Shown here: piece by piece, positions 1 through 7,480 of the stretch
Numbering within the stretch: position 1 is the stretch's first letter
Layout of the letters: each line of letters begins with the position of its first letter
Source: a virus
DNA: 20,202 bases
Strand: one strand, 5' to 3'
Virus record (IMG/VR): IMGVR_UViG_3300047564_001160
Location: 1 to 20,202 of that record
Notes under the pieces: generated by a model
Told to the model about the DNA's origin: nothing
Seen by the model: only the letters and a program-made list of their open reading frames with translations
Databases searched by the model: none
Program-made: the position numbers and the translations under genes

Positions 1-1320
1 GACATCGGGATCAAGACCCTGCTGTGCGTCATTGACACCAGTACGACGAGCCTGAATCTCATCCATGTACTGCAACATCGGTTGAGCCTGACCAAAGGTA
101 GACTGAACCTGAAGCGGAACCAGAGCGTTAGGGCTCTTCATCCGGACAATACCACCGGGCGTAGCGTTCAGCAGGTCATCCAGATTCACCTGACCATCAA
201 CAGCGCCAACACGGTTATTGTTCGTCAGATAGAGATTATCGAGAGACTGACGGGTAATAGTGGACTTGATAAGCTGGATGTCCATAGTCCGATCTGCCAG
301 CGACTGTCCGAAAAACTTATGCGGAATAGGTATAGGGCAGATACTATGGAACGGGATATAGTCACATTCTTCATCTTCTAGTATTTCCGATCCGCAATAA
401 ACAATCCTACGCAACTCAGCGAGGCCATCTCCGTCCTCGTCAATGCGGATATAGCACTCGTATACCTCAACCGTCTGCATGGCAGGATCAAGGCTTTGCT
501 GCTCGTCTGGCTGTTCCCCTTGGTCAAATCGAGCTACGCGCTCAGGGCTGAACGTCAGATCATCATAAGAAGGTAGCTCATCTACGATGTCTTTGTCGTA
601 GCCCATTGCAATCAATTCTGACCGCTGCATGAGCTTACGATGAGCTACAAAAGGAGCATTCTCAATCTCACGTGCTGCCTTGGAAATAAGAAACTCCTCA
701 GGAGGAACGTTCTCAATCTTTACGCAACCGTACTTCTTTACCCGCTTGACAGTCACCGAATAGGACGGAGCCTCAATAGGCATACCCATCATATCCATGC
801 CAGCAGGAACCATCTCTACGCTCTGCTTGACCACCTCTAGCGACTCATCCGACAGGAGCAAGGCTAGCTCATCCTCTGTCAGATTCTCGTATTTCTCTTT
901 GGTAACGTCTTCCTTGGCATCCCAGTAAGACTTAACAACACCAACCTTTTGCAGCAGGGCATCCTTGAACCAGTTGTGCAGGATCAGCAGACCCTCGTTC
1001 TCACGGTAGAACACCCAGTTACAGTAATCTGTGGCCTGTTTAGCCGATTCCTCGTCATTGGCTGACGTAGGTTCAAAATAGACAATATCCTCAGTAGTCG
1101 TAAAGACTCGGATAAGTTGCGGCAACGCACCATCGATAGCCTCGGCAACCTCACCAGTAACGATCTGGCTGCGGCCTTCTACCTCATTGCCATAAGGATT
1201 ACGCAGGTAGTAATCCAAAGCTCTACGGCGGTCTTCTGTAGTCTCTGTCTCAATGTAGCCGATTGAGTTATCTATTTCGGCTTCAAGTATGCCCTTGATC
1301 TGGCCTTCATCCATCTTCAT
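1..1320 (-). CDS. Portal protein, P22-like (partial, C-terminus beyond window)
   Basis: Forms the dodecameric ring at the packaging vertex through which DNA enters and leaves the capsid. Reading the minus strand from ATG at 1320, 440 codons are open with no stop, and the gene continues past position 1. Typical portal text is visible: an N-terminal acidic helix region (DRRRALDYYL), the segment KKYGCVKIENVPPEEFLISK, the stretch SLADRTMDIQLIKST, and NNNRVGAVDGQVNLDDLLNA followed by TGVNDAQQG near the window edge. These match the P22-type portal family of podovirus-like phages. AAGGG lies 6 nt before the ATG. It follows the large terminase by 27 nt, the classic TerS-TerL-portal order. A second in-frame ATG two codons in is possible. 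Confidence 0.9.
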   Translation of the reverse strand, partial: MKMDEGQIKGILEAEIDNSIGYIETETTEDRRRALDYYLRNPYGNEVEGRSQIVTGEVAEAIDGALPQLIRVFTTTEDIVYFEPTSANDEESAKQATDYCNWVFYRENEGLLILHNWFKDALLQKVGVVKSYWDAKEDVTKEKYENLTEDELALLLSDESLEVVKQSVEMVPAGMDMMGMPIEAPSYSVTVKRVKKYGCVKIENVPPEEFLISKAAREIENAPFVAHRKLMQRSELIAMGYDKDIVDELPSYDDLTFSPERVARFDQGEQPDEQQSLDPAMQTVEVYECYIRIDEDGDGLAELRRIVYCGSEILEDEECDYIPFHSICPIPIPHKFFGQSLADRTMDIQLIKSTITRQSLDNLYLTNNNRVGAVDGQVNLDDLLNATPGGIVRMKSPNALVPLQVQSTFGQAQPMLQYMDEIQARRTGVNDAQQGLDPDV

Positions 1321-1347
1321 AGCAAGCCCTTACAGGAATTTTGCTTA

Positions 1348-2622
1348 TTATACAACCCATTTAGCATTGATAGGCAAATCCGTTGACCATGAATCGTCGC
1401 TCTCGTCAAGCCCAATTGCCAAGTATCTGAAGGCATCTGAATAATGGCTAGACCAATCGTGCAGTGGCTTATCGTAGAACACCTGTTGCTTCTCGTTATA
1501 TTCCCTACGATAGTTGCGGATAGCGTCCAGTCCCGGCTTAGTCTTGTGGTCAAACCAGCAACGAGGCAACAAGCGTCTGACAGCCTGAATACCGTCAGCC
1601 ACAGACAATCGAGGCGCTACCGTGATGTCTAGCCCTGCCTCCTCTAAGACCTCCTTACGGCTGCGACCAGTGCCTAGCTCTCTTACTTCCACATCGTGCG
1701 GGAGTATCTGTGCAAAGCCTTCGTAGTGGTTTTCCCTGAGCCATGATACATACCAGTCCAGACCGACTCCGTGATTTTCGATGCAGTCGATAAGCCGCAC
1801 TTCCTTGCCAGCCAACTGAGCAACCCATAGACAAGTAGAGTCACCCATACCAAGATCCCAAGCAACAAAAGACTTGCAAAGGTCATCCCGGTCAATAGTC
1901 GTGATCCTAGACTTGGCTTCGAGATCGTTAATAATCTGACCATAATAACTACCCTCAACCGCTGCGTTAAAGGAACACTCAAACTCTTGAGCGTACTTGT
2001 CTTCGCCCATTTCCTTACGAGCGCCCCAGAGTTCTTTCTCGTTGAGGATACCTGTCTCACTGGCTCTGAACTCCAGCAGCTTCCAGCCTTCCGCTGTCTG
2101 CGCTCTATCCCTAAAGTCAGCAAAGTGGTTCTTGCCTTTGGGCGTACCAATGAACAGACACCATGTAGGAGCCTCGTCTGTGTTCCTATCTGCTAACGCT
2201 GGTCTGATGACCTCGTTCCAGATCTTAGGGTTTTGATCTCCGATCTCATCCAAGACCACACCGTCAAAGTACTGACCACGGAGAGAGTCAGCGTTATCAG
2301 AGCCATAAAGACTAATCCGTCTTCCCCAGAAGTCAACCCGTAGCTCAGAGATGTTTGCAGTAGCTCCCAGAGGACGAGTGAACTCCAGCAGATAGTCCCA
2401 AGCGACACGCTTAGACTGAGCGTATGTAGGGGCAATGTACGCAAAACGAGGATTAGGCTTCTTGCACTCAATTGCAGCCTTTATCAGATGATTGATAGCA
2501 CTTACAGTCTTGCCCATACGACGATGAGCTACTACGACAGTAAACCTGTGGGTATCTACGGCCTCATGGATAGCTAGCTGCTGCTCCCTTGGCTTGTAGG
2601 CAATCTCGATTACTTCTGCCAT
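1348..2622 (-). CDS. terL: Terminase large subunit (packaging ATPase/nuclease)
   Basis: Motor of DNA packaging: an N-terminal ATPase translocates DNA into the prohead and a C-terminal RNase H-like nuclease cuts concatemers. The 424-aa length is normal to slightly short. Visible motifs: variant Walker A AHRRMGKT (about 32-39), Walker B VVLDE (122-126), coupling motif GTPKGKN (159-165), nuclease start AWDLGMGDST (254-263, Asp256), and a late HDWSSHYSDAFRY segment that should supply another metal-binding Asp. The start overlaps the small terminase by 13 nt. No strong Shine-Dalgarno is seen, so translation is probably coupled to the gene before it. Confidence 0.96.
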   Translation of the reverse strand: MAEVIEIAYKPREQQLAIHEAVDTHRFTVVVAHRRMGKTVSAINHLIKAAIECKKPNPRFAYIAPTYAQSKRVAWDYLLEFTRPLGATANISELRVDFWGRRISLYGSDNADSLRGQYFDGVVLDEIGDQNPKIWNEVIRPALADRNTDEAPTWCLFIGTPKGKNHFADFRDRAQTAEGWKLLEFRASETGILNEKELWGARKEMGEDKYAQEFECSFNAAVEGSYYGQIINDLEAKSRITTIDRDDLCKSFVAWDLGMGDSTCLWVAQLAGKEVRLIDCIENHGVGLDWYVSWLRENHYEGFAQILPHDVEVRELGTGRSRKEVLEEAGLDITVAPRLSVADGIQAVRRLLPRCWFDHKTKPGLDAIRNYRREYNEKQQVFYDKPLHDWSSHYSDAFRYLAIGLDESDDSWSTDLPINAKWVV

Positions 2623-2921
2623 GTAACAACGTGCTGTTGAGGCGCACCATCAAGGCCTGTAACCTCTGTCCTAGCCAGCTTAGGAATATGGTACTCAGAG
2701 AGCTTCTGGATAATGTCCAATGCCTTATGAGGATCTTTGTCAGCTACCTCATTGAGCCATCTATCCATGTTAGGAGCATTGCGCTCTAGTAGATTAGCAA
2801 TAGCCTCTCGGACAATAGCCGTTGACTTGTTCGGCACTCCTTTTGGCCTACCCTTACCCATGTTAGTAAGGTTAGCTACTCCTCCACTTGCCTCTACTTT
2901 ACTGGTTTCGTTTGTTTCCAT
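2610..2921 (-). CDS. terS: Putative terminase small subunit
   Basis: The small terminase recognises the packaging site and hands DNA to the large subunit. This 103-aa protein lies directly upstream of terL and overlaps it by 13 nt. It contains the GRPKGVPNKST motif (about 24-34) seen at the N-terminus of many phage small-terminase-like and GRPKG-type DNA-binding proteins, followed by a helical segment with an IQKLSEY helix. The assignment rests mainly on position plus this motif; sequence alone is not decisive. AAGGA lies about 10 nt before the ATG. Confidence 0.7.
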   Translation of the reverse strand: METNETSKVEASGGVANLTNMGKGRPKGVPNKSTAIVREAIANLLERNAPNMDRWLNEVADKDPHKALDIIQKLSEYHIPKLARTEVTGLDGAPQQHVVTWQK

Positions 2922-2957
2922 TTTTGCATTATCCTTTGGATGTCATGCTTACTTACT

Positions 2958-3674
2958 TTAGTTTCCTAAAAGCATTTTTAATAGCTCATCAGAACTCATT
3001 TTATCTGGCACTGGTTTACGTCCTGCGTGTGCTGGATCATATGACTTTACGTCAATAACGTGCATTGGCAGTTCAGTTTTGCCTTTTTGCAATGCTAAGT
3101 CAGTTCTATGATTTCCGTCATAAATAACATATTCGCCAGTCTCCAGCCGCAAAGCTAATGGCTTATCTCCATAACCAGCAACCAAATCACCCGGGCCTTT
3201 CCCAGCATTAAATTTTTCCCAATTCCTTGCACTTTGAAAACTTACGGCTTTAGATAATGGGACAGTTTCAACTCTGCCATATTGTTTCATTTGTTCAACT
3301 GTTGGAACAGATGGCATAGTTAAACTTTGTGGGCTTGGAATCCCTGTTTTACCAACATCTTTAATATTCATGTCTACCGGCAAACCTTTGGCTGCTTTAG
3401 CCATTCCAAGCAAACCAATTGTTTTTGCGGCTCCAGCAGGGTTCAATGCGCTAGACACAAGCTCAGTTGTTTCCCCCAATAAACCTTTTTGAGGAGGCGG
3501 CAACAAACCTTTAAACGTAAGGTAATCAGTAGACCCAAATACTTGTTCCGGCCTTAGCATTCCAGTGGCAGTAAATGGCAATGCAGCTAGATCAACAAAA
3601 CCAGTAGCTAACTGCGGAACACCCCTAGCAGTTGCTAAACCTAGCTTCCTTAGCGTTTCTTCAAGAGTTGCCAT
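2958..3674 (-). CDS. Virion-associated-like protein with ParB/sulfiredoxin-like C-terminus
   Basis: A 238-aa protein of unknown role. The first ~110 residues are hydrophobic, Gly/Pro-rich and low in charge (GVPQLATGFVDLAALPFTAT), resembling N-termini of phage ejection or large polyvalent proteins. The C-terminal half carries an ETGEYVIYDGNHRTDLALQ motif followed by a strand (PMHVIDV), which resembles the ParB/sulfiredoxin-type nucleotide-binding fold, where a GxHR-like box is central. The start at 3674 has GAGGTG 4 nt upstream and overlaps the glycosyltransferase gene by 14 nt. The gene is richer in A+T than terL. Function is inferred only. Confidence 0.6.
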   Translation of the reverse strand: MATLEETLRKLGLATARGVPQLATGFVDLAALPFTATGMLRPEQVFGSTDYLTFKGLLPPPQKGLLGETTELVSSALNPAGAAKTIGLLGMAKAAKGLPVDMNIKDVGKTGIPSPQSLTMPSVPTVEQMKQYGRVETVPLSKAVSFQSARNWEKFNAGKGPGDLVAGYGDKPLALRLETGEYVIYDGNHRTDLALQKGKTELPMHVIDVKSYDPAHAGRKPVPDKMSSDELLKMLLGN

Positions 3675-4374
3675 AAAACACCTCGTACATATCCGGCCTG
3701 TTAGCCTTTATCCACTCTCGCGGTTCCTCATGGCATTTCTTGTAGTCATATCCTACTGTCTGGCTTCCTGCGTGATGCACATAAGCCCTTGATACGAAAT
3801 GCTCAAAACCCGCTTTTTGCAGGTCATGGCATATTATATTATCGGAATACCAATTGGTGCTTGGAAACTTAGCCGTATCCCATGCCTTTTTGTTAATCAC
3901 CGCAAATATCGGGGCGATTACACCTGTCGGCTTTATGTATTCCTCACTAGCCCACTTTAGCCCGGCCCGTTCGTCTTCTTCTACAGGGAACCTAATGTTT
4001 TGGTCATGCAGAACATAGTCTGACCTTGCACCTATGAATCCGTAATTTACGTCATTTAATTCCAGAATTTGCGTGTCTTGTGTTAGCTTCTTAATGGTGT
4101 CAGGATTCAATACCACATCGTCATTGCTGAGGATTACTGAGTCATACTTCCCATGCTCGAAAGCGTAGTCTGTAGCTACATTGTAGGCATCACCGAAGTT
4201 ATCAGCCTGATTCGGCCTCCAAACCAAGTTAGGCAAGATACTCTTAGCTCTATGCCAAAGCTCTAAACTATTCCCATATAGGTATACAGGCATCGTAGGC
4301 GCATAGACCCTGATGCTCTCCAGCAATACAGTGACACCGGGATTGTTGACCGTACAGATAACTATTGCTTGCAC
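3661..4374 (-). CDS. Glycosyltransferase family 2-like (GT-A fold)
   Basis: Likely transfers a sugar from a nucleotide-sugar donor; the acceptor is unknown. The 237-aa protein begins with the short-strand/loop pattern of GT-A enzymes (AIVICTVNNPG), has ILSNDDVVLNP (about 81-91) as a DxD-type metal site after a strand, and an ICHDLQKAGF...YVHHAGSQT segment near the C-terminus, common in GT2 proteins. The start is GTG at 4374, overlapping the methyltransferase gene by 13 nt, so the two are probably translated together. Placement next to the packaging genes suggests modification of virion, DNA or host surface. Confidence 0.75.
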   Translation of the reverse strand: MQAIVICTVNNPGVTVLLESIRVYAPTMPVYLYGNSLELWHRAKSILPNLVWRPNQADNFGDAYNVATDYAFEHGKYDSVILSNDDVVLNPDTIKKLTQDTQILELNDVNYGFIGARSDYVLHDQNIRFPVEEDERAGLKWASEEYIKPTGVIAPIFAVINKKAWDTAKFPSTNWYSDNIICHDLQKAGFEHFVSRAYVHHAGSQTVGYDYKKCHEEPREWIKANRPDMYEVFYGNS

Positions 4375-4883
4375 AATGTTACTTTCATGGAATCTACTGC
4401 TCTTGGCGTTCTAAGAATTTCCTGATCGGGAATGCCAGCTTCTGACATTTCTGTCCCTAGCACTGATAAGTTAAAACGCAGCTCTGTTAAGTTAAACCCT
4501 GAGTCCCACCCCAAATACCAGTGCCAGTCAGTGTAGTACAGCCAGCTATTCTCATTAAAAGCTCGTACATGAGTAGGATCCTGCCATGCGCCCAGACTTA
4601 ATTCATACGGGACAGAAATAATAAATTTCCCGTTCGGGATTAGCAGGTCTCGACAATTCCTCATGGCGCTAACCAAGTCTGGAATATGCTCCAATACATC
4701 GTTAGCTAGGATAGTGTCGAATATCTCTGGCCTTATCTTGATCTGTCCGAATCGAGTCTCAACAATCTGACCCCATTGAACCTTTGAAATGTCGCAACAC
4801 CAGTCAGGTTTTACCCTTTCCTGAATGTCGGAATTGAGACAGTCTTCTCTCCAGTCTTTGCCGGAACCTAGATTTAGTATCAC
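4362..4883 (-). CDS. SAM-dependent methyltransferase (class I, Methyltransf_11-like)
   Basis: The 173-aa protein carries class I methyltransferase signatures: motif I LNLGSGKDW (about 3-11) with an acidic end to the next strand (NSDIQ), the motif IV-like FDTILANDVLEHIPD (about 55-69), and PNGKFIISVP as the following strand. The substrate is not recognisable. The GTG start at 4883 forms a GTGA overlap with the stop of the preceding gene. It is directly coupled to the glycosyltransferase gene, so both may act on the same sugar-bearing target. Slightly short for the family but the Rossmann core appears complete. Confidence 0.75.
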   Translation of the reverse strand: MILNLGSGKDWREDCLNSDIQERVKPDWCCDISKVQWGQIVETRFGQIKIRPEIFDTILANDVLEHIPDLVSAMRNCRDLLIPNGKFIISVPYELSLGAWQDPTHVRAFNENSWLYYTDWHWYLGWDSGFNLTELRFNLSVLGTEMSEAGIPDQEILRTPRAVDSMKVTLCKQ

Positions 4884-5179
4884 TTTTTCTTGTTTCTAGC
4901 GGAAATTGCTGCGGCTTTCTTCTTAGCATCGGCCTTACTACTGGCTCCCCATGCTCGTAAAGACAGTAACAAACGAGTAGGCTCACCATTAGGCTTCTTC
5001 TCCGGGCCGGGCATATTCCCCATTCTTGCAAGGAAACTAGCCCTTCTAGGATTGTCTCCAGACTTAACAGGAGCCTTCAGGTTTGAGCCGGGATTCTCAG
5101 CCTCGTAAGACTTCCTACCCTTTTCGTTCAGACCACCCTTAGGGTTCTTGCCAGACTTTTTAGTCCAAGCGGCTGTCAT
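4880..5179 (-). CDS. Small basic phage protein, DUF6321-like
   Basis: A 99-aa, strongly basic protein with the segments KKSGKNPKGGLNEKGRKSY, NPGSNLKAPV, ARMGNMPGPEKKPNGEPTR and a Lys-rich tail. This layout recurs in aquatic podovirus genomes as DUF6321; the biochemical role is unknown. The high charge suggests nucleic-acid or virion association. The ATG at 5179 overlaps the stop of the upstream 58-codon gene as ATGA. Confidence 0.75.
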   Translation of the reverse strand: MTAAWTKKSGKNPKGGLNEKGRKSYEAENPGSNLKAPVKSGDNPRRASFLARMGNMPGPEKKPNGEPTRLLLSLRAWGASSKADAKKKAAAISARNKKK

Positions 5180-5352
5180 TTCTTCTTCTTTGCTTTGCTC
5201 TTGGCAGTACGGGAACCGCGCATAGGCAGAGATATTTCAATCTCAATCTTGCCGTTTTTACCGTTCTTGCCTTCTTTTTCTTCGTGCATACAATTCTTAC
5301 CGCCCTTGCACTCGCCGCCCTTGCACTTAGGGCATGATTTCATACCTTTCAT
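5176..5352 (-). CDS. Small Cys-rich, lysine-tailed protein (58 aa)
   Basis: A short gene of 58 codons plus stop. The N-terminal half has four cysteines in the pattern C-x2-C-x5-C-x5-C (CPKCKGGECKGGKNC), a likely metal-binding knuckle, followed by an acidic strand (KIEIEIS) and a Lys-rich C-terminus. The stop overlaps the next ATG (ATGA) and the start overlaps the end of the upstream gene by 4 nt, so it sits in the same coupled series of small basic proteins. No function is recognised. Confidence 0.65.
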   Translation of the reverse strand: MKGMKSCPKCKGGECKGGKNCMHEEKEGKNGKNGKIEIEISLPMRGSRTAKSKAKKKK

Positions 5353-5510
5353 TTTTTAGCCTTTTTAGGTGGTTTTGCAGTCTTAGCCGCTTGCTTGAAG
5401 TCGGCCTTAGTCGGAGCGCCCTTGGTTCCGGGCTTCTTCATCCTCTCGCCAGAACCCTCAGCTATGCGCTTACGCTTGGCATGAATATTACTGTAGAGAC
5501 CGGGTTTCAT
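5349..5510 (-). CDS. Small basic phage protein (KPGLY/NIHAKRKRI family)
   Basis: A 53-aa basic protein starting MKPGLYSNIHAKRKRI and containing MKKPGTKGAP and a KPPKKAKK tail. This short family is widespread next to structural genes in aquatic phages; function unknown. A longer in-frame start at 5543 exists, but GAGGA sits 5 nt before the ATG at 5510 and family members begin with this Met, so 5510 is chosen. The first 23 nt overlap the end of the homing-endonuclease gene in another frame. Confidence 0.75.
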   Translation of the reverse strand: MKPGLYSNIHAKRKRIAEGSGERMKKPGTKGAPTKADFKQAAKTAKPPKKAKK

Positions 5511-5949
5511 TTGTATCCTCGTTAATAGATTCAAGAACAACATCTAAAGGATTTTTTTCGTTGTTAATGCCTTTTTTATTCAACCAATGAACATAAGACA
5601 CTAAAAAATCAAACGAATCCTTATCTGCTTTACCACCCCTTCCGGGGCGAATTTCATCCCAAGCAAATACAGCATGGGCTTGACGGTTTTTTATTTTTAA
5701 ATATGGCTCAATATCCGACAAAAAATTAACAGCTTTTGCCCAAGAAATTCTCCAATAATAACCTTGTTTCCAGTTCTCTTTTATTAATGAAAGCGGTTTT
5801 ATATCACCACCCCATTTTTCTTTAAATTCATTAAGAATTTCTAAATTTGTATTTGTTACAAGTACTCTAGGAAATATTGATGTCCGTGTTTTTGCGAATC
5901 CTATACATCCTTCGCCATCAACAAATCCAGCAGCATATTGTATGTTCAT
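5488..5949 (-). CDS. LAGLIDADG homing endonuclease (free-standing)
   Basis: A 153-aa protein with one LAGLIDADG-type motif near the N-terminus (AAGFVDGEGCIGF, residues about 5-17), then the PRVLVTNTN and QGYYWRISWAKAVNFLSDI segments typical of this family. A single motif implies it acts as a homodimer. Family role: cuts an allele lacking the element so that the gene spreads by recombination. The DNA is clearly more A+T-rich than its neighbours, consistent with recent arrival. The start forms ATGA with the upstream stop, and the 3' end overlaps the next gene by 23 nt. No intron or intein is evident here. Confidence 0.85.
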   Translation of the reverse strand: MNIQYAAGFVDGEGCIGFAKTRTSIFPRVLVTNTNLEILNEFKEKWGGDIKPLSLIKENWKQGYYWRISWAKAVNFLSDIEPYLKIKNRQAHAVFAWDEIRPGRGGKADKDSFDFLVSYVHWLNKKGINNEKNPLDVVLESINEDTNETRSLQ

Positions 5950-6101
5950 TTTTTAGGTTGTTTTTTTGCAACACTATAAGCAATTGCCAGAGCTTGTTTC
6001 TGAGACTTGACCACTGGGCCACCTTTGCCAGAATGCAGCGTACCTTTGCCGAATTCGCCCATAACTTTAGCTACTTTCTTGGCTGCTTTCGTCTTCTTCA
6101 T
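5946..6101 (-). CDS. Small basic phage protein, DUF6496-like (51 aa)
   Basis: A 51-aa protein with the pattern KVMGEFGKGTLHSGKGG, then KQALAIAYSVAKK and a Lys tail. This closely matches the small DUF6496 type (KVM-EF--G-LHSGSG...KQAIAIALS) common in phages; function unknown. AGGAG lies 7 nt before the ATG. The first 35 nt overlap the end of the Ref nuclease gene in a different frame, and the stop overlaps the homing-endonuclease ATG as ATGA. Confidence 0.75.
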   Translation of the reverse strand: MKKTKAAKKVAKVMGEFGKGTLHSGKGGPVVKSQKQALAIAYSVAKKQPKK

Positions 6102-6378
6102 TTAGAATCTCCTGTACCTGCTGTGCTAGTTGCAATTCGGTAACCTCGTACCGACGCTCAAAGGCTTTCCTTCCCATGCCGTGATAGCCAGTATTCCCCC
6201 TGTGATGCTCGGGACAAAGTGGGATAGTTGCATAATTAGAATTCCTGACACCCATCCCCAAACCGATACCTCGGATATGGTGAATCTCTGCTGGAGTCCC
6301 AATATAGCCAAGCCTATAACAAATTATACAGCCTATATCAGCTACTTTTGACAGATATTGAGCCTCTTTTTTACGCAT
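6067..6378 (-). CDS. Ref-type HNH nuclease (RecA-dependent nuclease family)
   Basis: A 103-aa HNH protein. Visible: CIIC (17-20), IHHIRG (32-37), PLCPEHHRG (53-61) and GYHGMGRKAFERRY (64-77), the arrangement of phage P1 Ref-like nucleases, in which Cys residues bind zinc and the His residues are catalytic. P1 Ref cuts DNA in a RecA-dependent way and stimulates recombination; here that role is inferred. A longer frame starts at 6414, but AAGGAG lies just ahead of the ATG at 6378 and this leaves only an 8-nt overlap with the upstream gene, so 6378 is chosen. Confidence 0.8.
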   Translation of the reverse strand: MRKKEAQYLSKVADIGCIICYRLGYIGTPAEIHHIRGIGLGMGVRNSNYATIPLCPEHHRGNTGYHGMGRKAFERRYEVTELQLAQQVQEILNEEDESSQESS

Positions 6379-6847
6379 TCTTCTCCTTGAGTTTGGCTTC
6401 GATGGCTCGGGCAAAGTCTTGCGAACTGATGTATCTATCGCCGTTGCGCTTCAAAGCAGTGATCTCCTCATCCGTCAGCCCGTGCCATTCGCGCTGTGGT
6501 GGGGCGTTGACGGTCAAGATGCCATCCTGCTTTGCCCCGCACTTTGTGCATTCAACTTCCATCAGGTACTTGTCAGCCACCGGCTCCGGTTCAGACTGTG
6601 CTTCGTAATTAGCTTTGACCAGCACTACGCTTGCTGCATGGTCTGGCAGAAATTCAATACGCCACAAATCGCCAGCAATGACCACATCCCGATAGTCCGG
6701 TTCAGGCTGCGCGAGTTGGGCGCGGAGTAGTTCGATTGCATCGGTAATCCATTCAGGTGTAGAGCAATCATTTTCCGAATAGAACGGGATTTCTCCTTCC
6801 AAGTCTTTCAGCACTTGCTGCGCTTCCTCGCGGGTTAGTGTAATCAT
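6371..6847 (-). CDS. Modular early protein: MITLTREEA head and GLTDEE...KLKEKN tail
   Basis: Function unknown; about 158 aa. The head MITLTREEAQQVLKDLE is shared at DNA level with the gene at 7331-7480, the middle contains a C-x2-C pair (VECTKCGAKQDG), and the tail WHGLTDEEI...FARAIEAKLKEKN is shared with two other genes in this operon. It therefore looks like a mosaic of exchangeable pieces. The track of open codons extends to 6898, but the ATG at 6847 overlaps the upstream stop as ATGA and gives the conserved head, so 6847 is chosen. Confidence 0.7.
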   Translation of the reverse strand: MITLTREEAQQVLKDLEGEIPFYSENDCSTPEWITDAIELLRAQLAQPEPDYRDVVIAGDLWRIEFLPDHAASVVLVKANYEAQSEPEPVADKYLMEVECTKCGAKQDGILTVNAPPQREWHGLTDEEITALKRNGDRYISSQDFARAIEAKLKEKNA

Positions 6848-7095
6848 AGTTTTATGCACTCCATTCCTTCCCACTTGCACACAGGTTTTTCCTTGCATTG
6901 GATAACAAAGCCTTCAATGTCACCATCACCACCACAAGATTGCACCTCGTAGCCGTAATCACCGACCTGAACGATCATCGGCTTGTCGGGATCAATCATG
7001 TCGCCCTTGTCTTTCCATTTGCTGTTACGCCAATGGTCTTCAACGTCCATCATGCTTAACATGACAAAGCGCATTGACTGTGATTTCGGGGTCAT
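6844..7095 (-). CDS. Small early protein, unknown (83 aa)
   Basis: An 83-aa protein, acidic to neutral, with KPMIVQVGDYGYEVQSCGG and a C-terminal Cys-containing stretch (VIQCKEKPVCKWEGMECIK) that could form a small metal- or disulfide-stabilised fold. Not recognised. AGGAG lies 9 nt before the ATG at 7095, and both ends show ATGA overlaps with neighbours, which supports it as a real coupled gene. Confidence 0.6.
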   Translation of the reverse strand: MTPKSQSMRFVMLSMMDVEDHWRNSKWKDKGDMIDPDKPMIVQVGDYGYEVQSCGGDGDIEGFVIQCKEKPVCKWEGMECIKL

Positions 7096-7334
7096 GTGTT
7101 TTTGCTCCTGAGTTTGTCGTCGATTTGTTTTACAAAATCCATCAAGATGGCTGTTGTGTGGTTGATAGGCTTGCCATATCGGTGATTGATAAATTCTTCT
7201 TCCTCAAGCACCTCTTCTTCGGTAAGCCCAACCCACCCACGCGGTGTGACTGGTGGCTGCGCATCGCCAAAAGCCTCTTGCTCCTGTTTTTGTCTAAGTG
7301 ACCACCGTTCGTATTCATCCATAGTCATGCTCAT
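7092..7334 (-). CDS. Small early protein with WVGLTEEE...KLRSKN module
   Basis: An 80-aa protein of unknown function. It begins with a Gln/Glu-rich helix (DEYERWSLRQKQEQEAF), then GWVGLTEEEVLEEEEF and ends FVKQIDDKLRSKNT. The second part is the same module seen at the end of the gene at 6371-6847 and in the gene at 7745-7924. The ATG at 7334 overlaps the stop of the 49-codon gene before it (ATGA), and its own stop overlaps the following ATG. Confidence 0.65.
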   Translation of the reverse strand: MSMTMDEYERWSLRQKQEQEAFGDAQPPVTPRGWVGLTEEEVLEEEEFINHRYGKPINHTTAILMDFVKQIDDKLRSKNT

Positions 7335-7480
7335 TGCGGCTTCTCCTCATCTCCAAAGTCCATATCAATAGGGTGCGGCACATCGTCATGCACAATCACG
7401 CCATCTTCTTCAGGCAGGAACCTGCCGCACACTACGCAGTAATAGCCGTCAGCTTCCTCGCGGGTTAGTGTGATGGTCAT
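7331..7480 (-). CDS. Small early protein with MTITLTREEA head and CxxC (49 aa)
   Basis: A 49-aa gene. The product starts MTITLTREEADGYYCVVCGR, so the conserved head is joined to a C-x2-C pair, and ends with an acidic tail (PHPIDMDFGDEE). GGGGGA lies just before the ATG at 7480, the start overlaps the upstream stop (ATGA) and the stop overlaps the next start (ATGA). A 20-nt stretch encoding TLTREEA is identical to that at 6822-6841. Function unknown. Confidence 0.65.
   Translation of the reverse strand: MTITLTREEADGYYCVVCGRFLPEEDGVIVHDDVPHPIDMDFGDEEKPQ

Noticed and set aside
82-381. Plus-strand open frame of 99 codons
   Set aside because: Lies antisense within the portal gene, which has strong family text; no ribosome site.
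1683-2150. Minus-strand 155-codon frame
   Set aside because: Different-frame shadow inside the large terminase gene.
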